Shown: in pieces, positions 1-5,763 of the stretch | Numbering within the stretch: the stretch's first letter is position 1 | Layout: each line of letters opens with the position of its first letter | Source: UBA1151 sp963579925 | GTDB lineage: Bacteria > Chloroflexota > Dehalococcoidia > Lucifugimonadales > Lucifugimonadaceae | Direction of reading: 5' to 3' | NCBI GenBank assembly: GCA_963579925.1 | Contig: CAUZJA010000025.1 | Span: 1-20,794 of the forward strand | DNA: 20,794 nucleotides | Position numbers and translations under genes: made by a program | Notes under the pieces: generated by a model | The model's input: the letters and a program-made list of their open reading frames with translations, nothing else | Database searches by the model: none | What the model was told of the DNA's origin: nothing

Positions 1-1
1 T

Positions 2-793
2 GCAGCCAAATCCTACGGAGCGGGACTCAAAAAATACGCCCGGGTGAAGCATCGCGTGCAGACGCAGTACTTTTCCGGCGAGCACGTGACCTGCCCGTAC
101 TGCGACGTGAAGTACAGAAAGTTTCTACCAACCGGCGTCCTGGACAGAGCGTTCTTCAAGACGGCAGAAGCCGACCGCATCCGCCAGCTTGACCACGTGA
201 CCGTGTGCAACCTGAAATGCCCTCGATGTGGATCTTCAGAGCGTCATCGTCTGGCGTATTTCTATCTCAAGGAAGCCAGGAATATCGACTCCGTCAAAGG
301 TGCTCGCATCCTGGATGTAGCTCCTGATCCGTATATGACCGACGCCCTGTTCGATCGCGACGATATCGAATACCTATCCATGGATCTTTACCGTGAGAAC
401 GCTCAGTACAGCATGGATCTCACGGCCATGAGCTTTAGGGACAACGAGTTCGACATCATCATCTGCTACCACACGCTTGAGCACATCAAAGACGATGGCA
501 AGGCGATGCGGGAGATGTACCGGGTCATGAAACCCGGTGCCTGGGCCATCTTGCAGGTCCCCCTCTGGGCCGACGACACGGTTGAGGATCTGGACGTGCC
601 ACGTGAGGACTATCTGAAGCTGTACGGGCACTCAGACCATGTGCGCCGCTACGGCAAGGACTTCAAAGACCGCCTGGAAGCAGCCGGGTTCAAAGTCACG
701 CTTGACGATTATGTTCGGCATCTTCCGGACGAGCAGATCAGGAAGTATGGACTGCTTCCCAACGAGGACATATACCTCTGCGAGAAGGTCTAG
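2..793 (+). CDS. Class I SAM-dependent methyltransferase with N-terminal zinc ribbon (5' partial)
   Basis: Predicted S-adenosylmethionine-dependent methyltransferase, probably acting on a surface sugar or related small substrate; the substrate is unknown. Numbering from the GTG at 44, two CxxC pairs (C17/C20 and C59/C62) form a zinc ribbon. A Rossmann methyltransferase follows: motif I RILDVAPDP near 88-96, the acidic residue after strand 2 in LSMD near 114, FDIIICYHTLEHI near 136-148, and the VMKPGAWAIL strand near 161-170. The reading frame stays open from 44 back to the window edge with no stop, and that stretch (ending KSYGAGLKKYAR) looks like real coding sequence, so the true start is probably outside the window. 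The next gene starts 7 bases after the stop, suggesting one operon. The fold call is strong; the substrate is a guess from the neighbour. Confidence 0.85.
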   Translation, partial: AAKSYGAGLKKYARVKHRVQTQYFSGEHVTCPYCDVKYRKFLPTGVLDRAFFKTAEADRIRQLDHVTVCNLKCPRCGSSERHRLAYFYLKEARNIDSVKGARILDVAPDPYMTDALFDRDDIEYLSMDLYRENAQYSMDLTAMSFRDNEFDIIICYHTLEHIKDDGKAMREMYRVMKPGAWAILQVPLWADDTVEDLDVPREDYLKLYGHSDHVRRYGKDFKDRLEAAGFKVTLDDYVRHLPDEQIRKYGLLPNEDIYLCEKV

Positions 794-800
794 TCACCCA

Positions 801-1898
801 ATGCCGCTTCTCTCAGAGCTGATCGTCAATAGCGCCCGAGCCGGACTTGCGCTTCAGCGCCCCAACGGCTCGTTCCCATCAGGCCACAACGGTCCGTACA
901 GGGATCCTGAGACGCCGCTGCGCAACACAGGTCACTGGCTGATCACAATGGCGTACGCAGCACGCACATCGGGTGACGCACAGTTTCTCGATAGCGTCCA
1001 ACGTGCTGCTGATTACATGCTCAGCCCTGAACACAGGCCGCACAACGCCACGTGGCTGCATCGAGACAAGGCTGGCAAAGATCGCTGCAACGGCCTCATC
1101 GGCCCCGCATGGACCATTGAGGCCCTCTGCGCCGCATCTGACGCGCTCAAAGACGATAAGTACGCTGCTCTAGCCTCTGAAGTACTCGAACTGATTCCAT
1201 ATGACGACTCAGTTGGAATGTGGCACAGCCTCGATGTCGACGGCACTGACCTGAGCTTCGACCCAACGTTCAACCATCAGTTGTGGCTGGCCATGTCGGC
1301 ATCTCTGCTGACGGCCTACGGCGATACAGATGCTGAAAAGCAGGCCCGACGATTCCTGAACACGTTGAACATTAACCTGACTGTTGGTGTCGACGGGATG
1401 ATCCAGCACGGAATTGGCTGGCTGGCCACAAAACGACCAATTCGAACACCACGCCAACTGGCGAGTTTCTTCTACCGATTGCCAGAGCGACGCGCCCGCA
1501 AACGAGCCGGTCGCAACAAAGCCATCGGCTACCACGCGTTCAACACCTACGCATTCGCCGTACTGCAGACCCAACTCCCCGACCACCCGGCCTGGAACTC
1601 GCAGAAGATCAAAGAGATCACCAGCTTCGTCACCTCAAACACCTATCGCACCGAAATCGAAACAAGCGACTACGGCTACCCCTACAACCCACCCGGGTTT
1701 GAGATCGCACTAACCATCGAGAAGCTCCCTCTTCAATTGGAGACCATAGATCATCAGATATCTGGTTGGATCCAGTCTCAGATCGATCGTTGCCTAAACG
1801 AAACGACGCATCTGATGGACCAGGAAGCGACGGATCCAAACACACAAACTGCACGACTTTACGAGGCAACCAGACTGAGTGATATTGAACTGATGTGA
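801..1898 (+). CDS. Hypothetical AglQ-like alpha-helical barrel protein
   Basis: A 365-residue protein starting at ATG 801, seven bases after the methyltransferase stop, with GAGAAGG upstream at 782-788. The frame is open further upstream but that part lies inside the methyltransferase, so I reject the longer start. Repeated helical blocks rich in Trp, His and Asn (GHNGPYRDPETP, RNTGHWLIT, CNGLIGPAWTIEAL, FNHQLWLAMSASLL) look like an (alpha/alpha)6 toroid, as in glycoside hydrolases and epimerases. The opening resembles my recollection of AglQ proteins from archaeal and bacterial glycan clusters, whose biochemical role I do not know. There is no signal peptide or membrane segment, so it is probably cytoplasmic. 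Inference: it works with the methyltransferase on a surface glycan. An unrelated helical-barrel hydrolase is the main alternative. Confidence 0.7.
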   Translation: MPLLSELIVNSARAGLALQRPNGSFPSGHNGPYRDPETPLRNTGHWLITMAYAARTSGDAQFLDSVQRAADYMLSPEHRPHNATWLHRDKAGKDRCNGLIGPAWTIEALCAASDALKDDKYAALASEVLELIPYDDSVGMWHSLDVDGTDLSFDPTFNHQLWLAMSASLLTAYGDTDAEKQARRFLNTLNINLTVGVDGMIQHGIGWLATKRPIRTPRQLASFFYRLPERRARKRAGRNKAIGYHAFNTYAFAVLQTQLPDHPAWNSQKIKEITSFVTSNTYRTEIETSDYGYPYNPPGFEIALTIEKLPLQLETIDHQISGWIQSQIDRCLNETTHLMDQEATDPNTQTARLYEATRLSDIELM

Positions 1899-2044
1899 TG
1901 GTGGCAATCCCAAAAAAGAAACTGAGATTTCACCTGCCTCACAGTTCCGAGATTTTGAGCCCTCTAACCGCAATTCCTGGGTCAGTAACGCCTCAAATTG
2001 CAAGCCGAATTACCCTCTTCACAAACGGATCTGAACTGGGGTGA
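1898..2044 (+). pseudogene. Short coupled ORF, possibly the truncated start of the next operon gene
   Basis: ATG 1898 shares its A with the TGA of the previous gene, the usual layout of translational coupling. It encodes 48 residues beginning MVAIPKKKLRFHLPHSS, then TGA at 2042. The same frame stays open for another 24 codons (including APPFEPVYALAKIELL) to a second TGA at 2117. I do not recognise the family. The coupling and the continued open frame suggest the 5' end of a third glycan-cluster gene cut off by later rearrangement, close to the recombinase. A chance ORF is a fair alternative. Confidence 0.3.
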
Positions 2045-2178
2045 ATTCAAGCACACGCTCCACCATTCGAACCGGTGTATGCGCTCGCAAAAATTGAACT
2101 GCTCGATCCCAATACCTGACCGTGGGGTGAACGAGGAATATCTGTAGGGCGTCTCCGGAATCCTAAATATGATTGGTA
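2045..2178. other. Intergenic spacer before the recombinase gene end
   Basis: Non-coding stretch between the truncated ORF and the recombinase stop. It has no terminator with a U tract and no copy of the tRNA-Gly 3' end. Its plus-strand frame 2045-2119 may be residue of the broken third gene. Confidence 0.4.
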
Positions 2179-3138
2179 TCAGCGCTTCCGCTTCATTCGG
2201 TCAATCGGTGAGAACTCCCGGCTCACTTCCACCGCCCGTTGGGAAGCGAGATGCACGTAGTGGTCGACCATCGACATGGCCGCGTGTCCCAGATTCTGCT
2301 TGAGCAGCAAGGAACTGCCCCCGGCCATCAAGAAGTTTGTCGCGTAGGTGTGTCGCAGCAGATGTGCGTGGAGCCTGTGAATACCCGTCGTCCGCTTGAG
2401 GGCCTTGAAGATCGATATGACTCCTTGCTTGCGTAACCCCTGCCCTTGTTCGCTGACGAAGAATGATCGCACTCCGGAAACCGGAGGCCGATGGTAAGTC
2501 ATGTACTTGTAGAGAGCCTGGTGCGTCTCATGACCAAAAGGAACTATCCGCTCCTTCGATCCCTTGCCCATCACTTTCACGTACCCGACTCCGAAATTTA
2601 CATTCGCTATCTCCAGGCCGGCGAGCTCCGATACCCTGAGCCCGGTATCAAGAAATAACAATACGATGGCGTAGTTCCGGGGGCTTGACGAGACGTGCGC
2701 AATAAGTAGCTCGGCCTCATCCTCTCCGAGGATCTCAATGAGTTTGCTCACTACTCTGGGGGGCTTGACTCGCTTCGCGATATTTTCATCAGTGAACCCC
2801 TCTTCGGCAGCCCATCTGAAAAAGGCCCTCAGGCCGCGCACATATGTATTAATGCTCGACTTGGCGAGAGGATGCCCTCGTCGGGTCTTCCGCTCCCCCA
2901 GATAGATCACGTGTCCACGAAGATGATCATCCGTTACCTCTCCCATCGGGACGAATGATTCCGTCGACTCCATCCACTTGATAAAGCGTCCGACTGTCAA
3001 CTCGTACCACTCAAGCGTATCCCGGGACTTTCCCTCTGCCCGATTCGTGAGCTGGAATAGCGCCAGTGCCCCTTCGATGCTCGATTCTTGCTTCCGTCTT
3101 CTCGCCTTTTGTGCAGCTTTCATGTCTGCAGTGTCCAT
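2179..3138 (-). CDS. Tyrosine recombinase / phage-type integrase (XerC/D-like)
   Basis: Site-specific tyrosine recombinase of about 319 residues. An N-terminal SAM-like core-binding domain (FQLTNRAEGKSRDTLEWYEL onward) precedes a catalytic domain with the full set of residues: Arg in LDTGLRVSELAGL (about 168), Lys in GKGSKER (about 192), HLLRH (His 259, Arg 262), LGHAAM (His 285) and nucleophile Tyr in DHYVH (about 294). I chose ATG 3138, with GGAAGG upstream; the TTG 36 bases further upstream lacks a ribosome site. The gene begins 160 bases downstream of the 3' end of tRNA-Gly on the same strand, the classic arrangement of an integrase beside its attachment site. It may instead be a chromosomal Xer paralogue, but the tRNA position favours a mobile-element integrase. 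It is intact by sequence. Confidence 0.9.
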   Translation of the reverse strand: MDTADMKAAQKARRRKQESSIEGALALFQLTNRAEGKSRDTLEWYELTVGRFIKWMESTESFVPMGEVTDDHLRGHVIYLGERKTRRGHPLAKSSINTYVRGLRAFFRWAAEEGFTDENIAKRVKPPRVVSKLIEILGEDEAELLIAHVSSSPRNYAIVLLFLDTGLRVSELAGLEIANVNFGVGYVKVMGKGSKERIVPFGHETHQALYKYMTYHRPPVSGVRSFFVSEQGQGLRKQGVISIFKALKRTTGIHRLHAHLLRHTYATNFLMAGGSSLLLKQNLGHAAMSMVDHYVHLASQRAVEVSREFSPIDRMKRKR

Positions 3139-3248
3139 GTTGTCCGCCCTTCCATACGAGTGTCTGGCGGACAACGGCGGGGTGAAAACGCGTCAGCGAA
3201 TCGCGCGAGGTAAGTGGCTAATTCGGGGTTATCGTAGAATTGAGGAGT

Positions 3249-3272
3249 CGGTCAAAAGTTACTTTGTGACCG
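3249..3272. repeat. Imperfect inverted repeat between tRNA-Gly and recombinase
   Basis: CGGTCA at 3249-3254 is mirrored by TGACCG at 3267-3272, and the interior AAAGT/ACTTT extends the symmetry with one unpaired G. It lies 26 bases beyond the tRNA CCA and 110 bases before the recombinase start. It could be a tRNA terminator stem, although there is no clean U tract, or a recombinase or regulator binding site. Confidence 0.35.
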
Positions 3273-3297
3273 GATTTCAGTTCAGATAGGGCGTTTC

Positions 3298-3372
3298 TGG
3301 AGCGGGGGACGAGATTCGAACTCGCGGCCACCTGCTTGGAAGGCAGGAGCTCTACCACTGAGCTACCCCCGC
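3298..3372 (-). tRNA. tRNA-Gly (anticodon TCC), CCA encoded
   Basis: Complete cloverleaf on the minus strand. The acceptor GCGGGGG pairs with CCCCCGC, the D arm is GCTC-AGTGGTA-GAGC, the anticodon arm is CCTGC-CTTCCAA-GCAGG giving anticodon TCC, the variable loop is TGGCC, and the T arm is GCGAG-TTCGAAT-CTCGT with one G-U pair. Discriminator T at 3301 is followed by an encoded CCA at 3298-3300. The body is 72 nt plus CCA. The recombinase lies just beyond its 3' end, making this tRNA the likely integration site. Confidence 0.95.
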
Positions 3373-3601
3373 TCGGGACGCACTGGCTGCCAAGTGGCCG
3401 TTGGAACCTCACGCAGCTTTTCGGAGCACATGATTGATCGAGAATCTTACTTGACGGATTCCGTTCGATATTCAGGCTCTCGACACTATCGAGGATACCA
3501 TGCCTGAGTGCCGTATCCCCCTTGTTTAAGGCAACCAGATAAGGACGGTTAGTGTCTGATTGGGGGCGCACTGAGTCAGATTCATTTATCATCGTCTGCA
3601 T
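3373..3601. other. Non-coding spacer upstream of tRNA-Gly
   Basis: A 229-base stretch between the tRNA 5' end and the kinase remnant. No gene recognised. The long minus-strand frame across it also runs through the tRNA and is treated as spurious. Any tRNA promoter would sit here, but I see no convincing -35/-10 pair. Confidence 0.4.
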
Positions 3602-4066
3602 ATGCCTTCAGAGCGTGTACAAAGGCAAATCGACACCTTCCTAGATAACGCGGAAGCCGCCAATCGCTAAAGTGAGTGGCAGTGAGCCGTTGAGATTTGT
3701 CGCGCCGTTCTCAATCTCTATATCGAAAATGAGGACGCAAGGTCATATCTTGGCGCTGCTCAAGATGCTTTAGGCGTCAGTTCTGCCCCAGGTTCTGCAG
3801 CACCCACCAGCTCTGAGAACCCCGTCGCTGCAACGGCTCCAACACCAGCGACATCGGCCAAATCAGATGTCCCAGAGTCGTTTGCCAACGATCGGTATCA
3901 GGTCACCGGTTTTCTGGGTGAGGGCGGTAAGAAGAAGGTCTACCAGGTTCACGATGTCACTCTGGACAGAGATGTAGCTTTCGCAATCATCAAGGCCGAT
4001 GATCTGGACGAGACATCCCGACAGCGAGTCTTGCGTGAAGCCCAGACGATGGGCCGGCTTGGCGAT
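3602..4066 (+). pseudogene. Remnant of a Ser/Thr protein kinase gene (5' part only)
   Basis: From ATG 3602 the frame reads MPSERVQRQIDTFLDNAEAA, then meets TAA at 3668 and TGA at 3683. The same frame continues for about 125 codons with clear kinase character. An Ala/Pro/Ser-rich linker leads to YQVTGFLGEGG, KKKVY (glycine-rich loop), VAFAIIK (beta-3 lysine) and a helix-C stretch LREAQTMGRLG. Similarity stops at about 4066, before the catalytic loop, and the DNA from there on reads as trehalose-6-phosphate synthase on the other strand. Two in-frame stops and loss of the whole C-terminal lobe make this a dead fragment. The N-terminal repeat-like segment plus this glycine loop recall large Chloroflexota kinase proteins, a recollection I could not test. 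Confidence 0.75.
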
Positions 4067-4441
4067 TTCAACAATCAGATCAGCGAATCGCTGATTTATC
4101 TCTTTATAAACGGCGAATTGTGAGCGATTGAAGCGCACCCTCTCAGGCAAGTAGTGAAAGAGCGGCCAAACTGCAGAGTTTGAGTAGCCCAGGTAATAGG
4201 CGGTATTTTCAGAACTGGAGACCGGAACTCGAACGTAACGATTATCAGCCAGCGTAGCCTCAACATCAGGATCGAGTTGATCACCAATGTTTCCAAGCCA
4301 CATGCCATCGCCAGCCTCATGAACTGGTCCAAGCGCGGCAACCATGCCGCCGCTACTGCGGATCTGCGTGGGCACGCCGTCTCGGCCACGACGCACCGTG
4401 ACCGCAAGACGGTTTGAGACAAGTATCAAGCGCTCCAACAT
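4055..4441 (-). pseudogene. otsA: Remnant of trehalose-6-phosphate synthase (5' part only)
   Basis: Translated from ATG 4441 on the minus strand, the sequence begins LERLILVSNRLAVTVRRGRD, then GGMVAALGPVHEAGDGMWLG, SSSENTAYYLGYSNSAVWPL, FHYLPERVRFNRSQFAVYKE and INQRFADLIVEIAKP. This is the N-terminus of a GT20 trehalose-6-phosphate synthase, which joins UDP-glucose and glucose-6-phosphate. Similarity ends at EIAKP, where intact enzymes continue with the WVHDYHL segment; here the frame runs antisense into the kinase remnant and stops at 3863. Only about 130 of roughly 470 or more residues survive, so no activity is expected. The remaining part has no internal stop, so truncation may be recent. 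Confidence 0.8.
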
Positions 4442-4582
4442 CAACCCCATCGCCAGGCTGAGCAAACGGAATACGTATGTCGCTAAACCTGTATCCAACC
4501 GGGCTATTGCTGCCTGCGACTATACCGCAATACTCGTAAATTCACTGAGTATTAGGAAGGCAGGGCAGTTGCGGAAGGCCAA
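4442..4582. other. Spacer between otsA remnant and lectin remnant
   Basis: 141 bases with no recognised gene, presumably the former otsA upstream region or rearranged DNA. Confidence 0.3.
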
Positions 4583-5161
4583 TCAAGGATTCGTCTGGAA
4601 CGACCAATCGAGGATCTCATGGGTCTGAGCTGCGCCGCCCGTGCTCGATGTGAACCCTATCCATTCGGCATCATCACAGAGTCGCAATTCTGAGGCCATG
4701 TCAAACTCTGTTGTCACCAATGGAGTATCAAACTGGTCAAGAAAAACTGAAAACTGATGGCCGTCATACACGACCCTGACAACATGAGGCTGGGCATCGG
4801 CAAAAGAGACCTCTGGCACCGCCATATCTCGCGCAGGTGATGAATCAAACGTATTGGACCGGATGCCGTTTGAACGTATCGCCACGTGATCCCCCGCTGG
4901 ATCCTCATGGTCAGGGTGCTGCCATGTATCAAACTCAACCGCAATGCTGCGTCTAATACCCCTACCCTCGGTCACATCGTATCCAAGAGATCGTTCAGCG
5001 CTTGGCGACATGTATACAGGGGGATCATCTTGAATTACAAATGCGAATCCATGAGCGCCAGAGCCCAACTTATCTCGAATTACGAACGTGAATTGAGAAG
5101 AAAACCATTTGCCGACTGCAAGTTTGGAACCGGTCCATAAGGATGGAAGCCGTTCACTGGG
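4583..5161 (-). pseudogene. L-type (legume-like) lectin domain fragment without a proper start
   Basis: The minus-strand frame is open from 5161 (just after TGA 5162-5164) to a stop at 4583-4585. It reads KWFSSQFTFVIRDKLGSGAH, GFAFVIQDDPP, SIAVEFDTWQHPDHEDPAGD, HVAIRSNG, PHVVRVVYDGHQFSVFLDQ, WIGFTSSTGGAAQTHEI and LDWSF, the order of strands in L-type lectins with a concanavalin-like sandwich. The Asp in VEFDTW is the usual metal-site residue. Such domains bind carbohydrate and normally sit in secreted proteins. There is no ATG or GTG in frame; the only TTG (5066-5068) falls inside conserved lectin sequence, and a stop cuts the N-terminal strands. No signal peptide is visible. I therefore read it as the C-terminal end of a broken gene; a frameshifted but otherwise intact gene is the alternative. 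Confidence 0.65.
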
Positions 5162-5164
5162 TCA

Positions 5165-5488
5165 ATGATGAAGCCCCTTTGTGATGCACTACTGTCCGCT
5201 ATCGCTACCAGTACGGGACGGGCGGTTTGGGTGACGAAATCCTCAACAGGAGGGGCGGATTGCGTTATCTGTGCCTGAATGCGTCGAAGTGCACACGCCC
5301 TATATCGCCCAGGAGACTACAAATATCGGGGAGTGAAGGGTCTGCCATGGGCCGATTGACCGTCCTTCAAGAGGTTCTATCAGCCGTAAATCGCTACACC
5401 AGGCGGCCCACTCTAAGCTGTCAGGACACCGTAAGTTCATCCGGGTTGCTGTCAAAACTGCTGTCAATCATCATATCCCGGACGTGAA
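5165..5488. other. Non-coding or degenerate stretch
   Basis: No gene recognised on either strand. Short open frames exist but none shows a conserved motif or a credible ribosome site with coding character. On the minus strand this is the region beyond the tRNA-Thr remnant and its terminator. Confidence 0.4.
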
Positions 5489-5511
5489 ACGACCCCCAAA
5501 ACAGGGGTCGT
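5489..5511 (-). terminator. Rho-independent terminator of the tRNA-Thr unit
   Basis: An 8-bp perfect stem, ACGACCCC (5489-5496) with GGGGTCGT (5504-5511), and a 7-base loop. On the minus strand the stem is followed by a short T run (TTT within CGTTTCA), so it best ends transcripts reading from the tRNA-Thr remnant, whose CCA lies 21 bases upstream. Confidence 0.6.
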
Positions 5512-5518
5512 ATTCGTA

Positions 5519-5632
5519 TTGGGATTGAACTGTGGAGCCAACGATAGGATTCGAACCTACGACCTGCTGTTTACGAAATACCCACTCGGAGTCCCCATTA
5601 GAACTTCAGGAATTCAGCTTGGGATTAAACTG
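5519..5632 (+). repeat. 14-bp near-identical direct repeats flanking the tRNA-Thr remnant
   Basis: TTGGGATTGAACTG at 5519-5532 recurs as TTGGGATTAAACTG at 5619-5632, 13 of 14 bases identical and exactly 100 bases apart, one on each side of the tRNA fragment. It may be a duplication from insertion or a recombinase site. Confidence 0.5.
5533..5577 (-). pseudogene. tRNA-Thr (CGT) 3' fragment, possible attachment-site remnant
   Basis: The minus strand reads, 5' to 3', anticodon loop TTCGTAA (anticodon CGT, Thr), 3' anticodon stem ACAGC, variable loop AGGTC, T arm GTAGG-TTCGAAT-CCTAT, acceptor 3' strand CGTTGGC, discriminator T and encoded CCA at 5533-5535. Every element from position 32 to the 3' end is present. 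The 5' anticodon strand should be GCTGT but is GGTAT; there is no proper D arm and no GCCAACG acceptor strand upstream. It keeps its own terminator downstream. This is what remains at the distal junction when an element integrates into a tRNA 3' half, although a decayed tRNA with an internal deletion would look similar (GAGTGGGTA upstream is D-loop-like). Confidence 0.75.
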
Positions 5633-5658
5633 CTGCTTTCCAATATCCAGTAAGTATC

Positions 5659-5708
5659 CGTAACGCGGAGATACCTTCGGGTAAACACTGGGGTTACGAG
5701 CGTTACGA
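5659..5708. repeat. Cluster of GTTACG repeats in both orientations
   Basis: CGTAACGC at 5659-5666 is the exact inverse of GCGTTACG at 5700-5707, and GTTACGA occurs in direct repeat at 5693-5699 and 5702-5708. Three copies of the hexamer thus lie within 50 bases, between the tRNA-Thr remnant and the FAD oxidase stop. This could be a binding-site array or chance. Confidence 0.35.
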
Positions 5709-5763
5709 CGTAAATTCTGGGAAGCTCCCAGCGACTTGAGAAACGGCCTGCATAGAGGACGAA

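Noticed and set aside
639..800. Longer N-terminus for the AglQ-like protein
   Set aside because: The extension lies entirely inside the methyltransferase gene in another frame; ATG 801 directly after the stop is the natural start.
2055..2085. TTCGAA-containing hairpin near the recombinase end, possible tRNA T-arm copy
   Set aside because: With TTCGAAT as the loop the stem has a G-G clash, and neither flank matches the tRNA-Gly 3' end, so it is not an attachment copy I can support.
3218..3601. 127-codon minus-strand open frame
   Set aside because: It runs straight through the tRNA-Gly gene and has no recognisable motif; treated as chance.
5227..5487. 86-codon plus-strand open frame in the degenerate stretch
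   Set aside because: No similarity recognised and no coding character; ends next to the terminator of the opposite strand.
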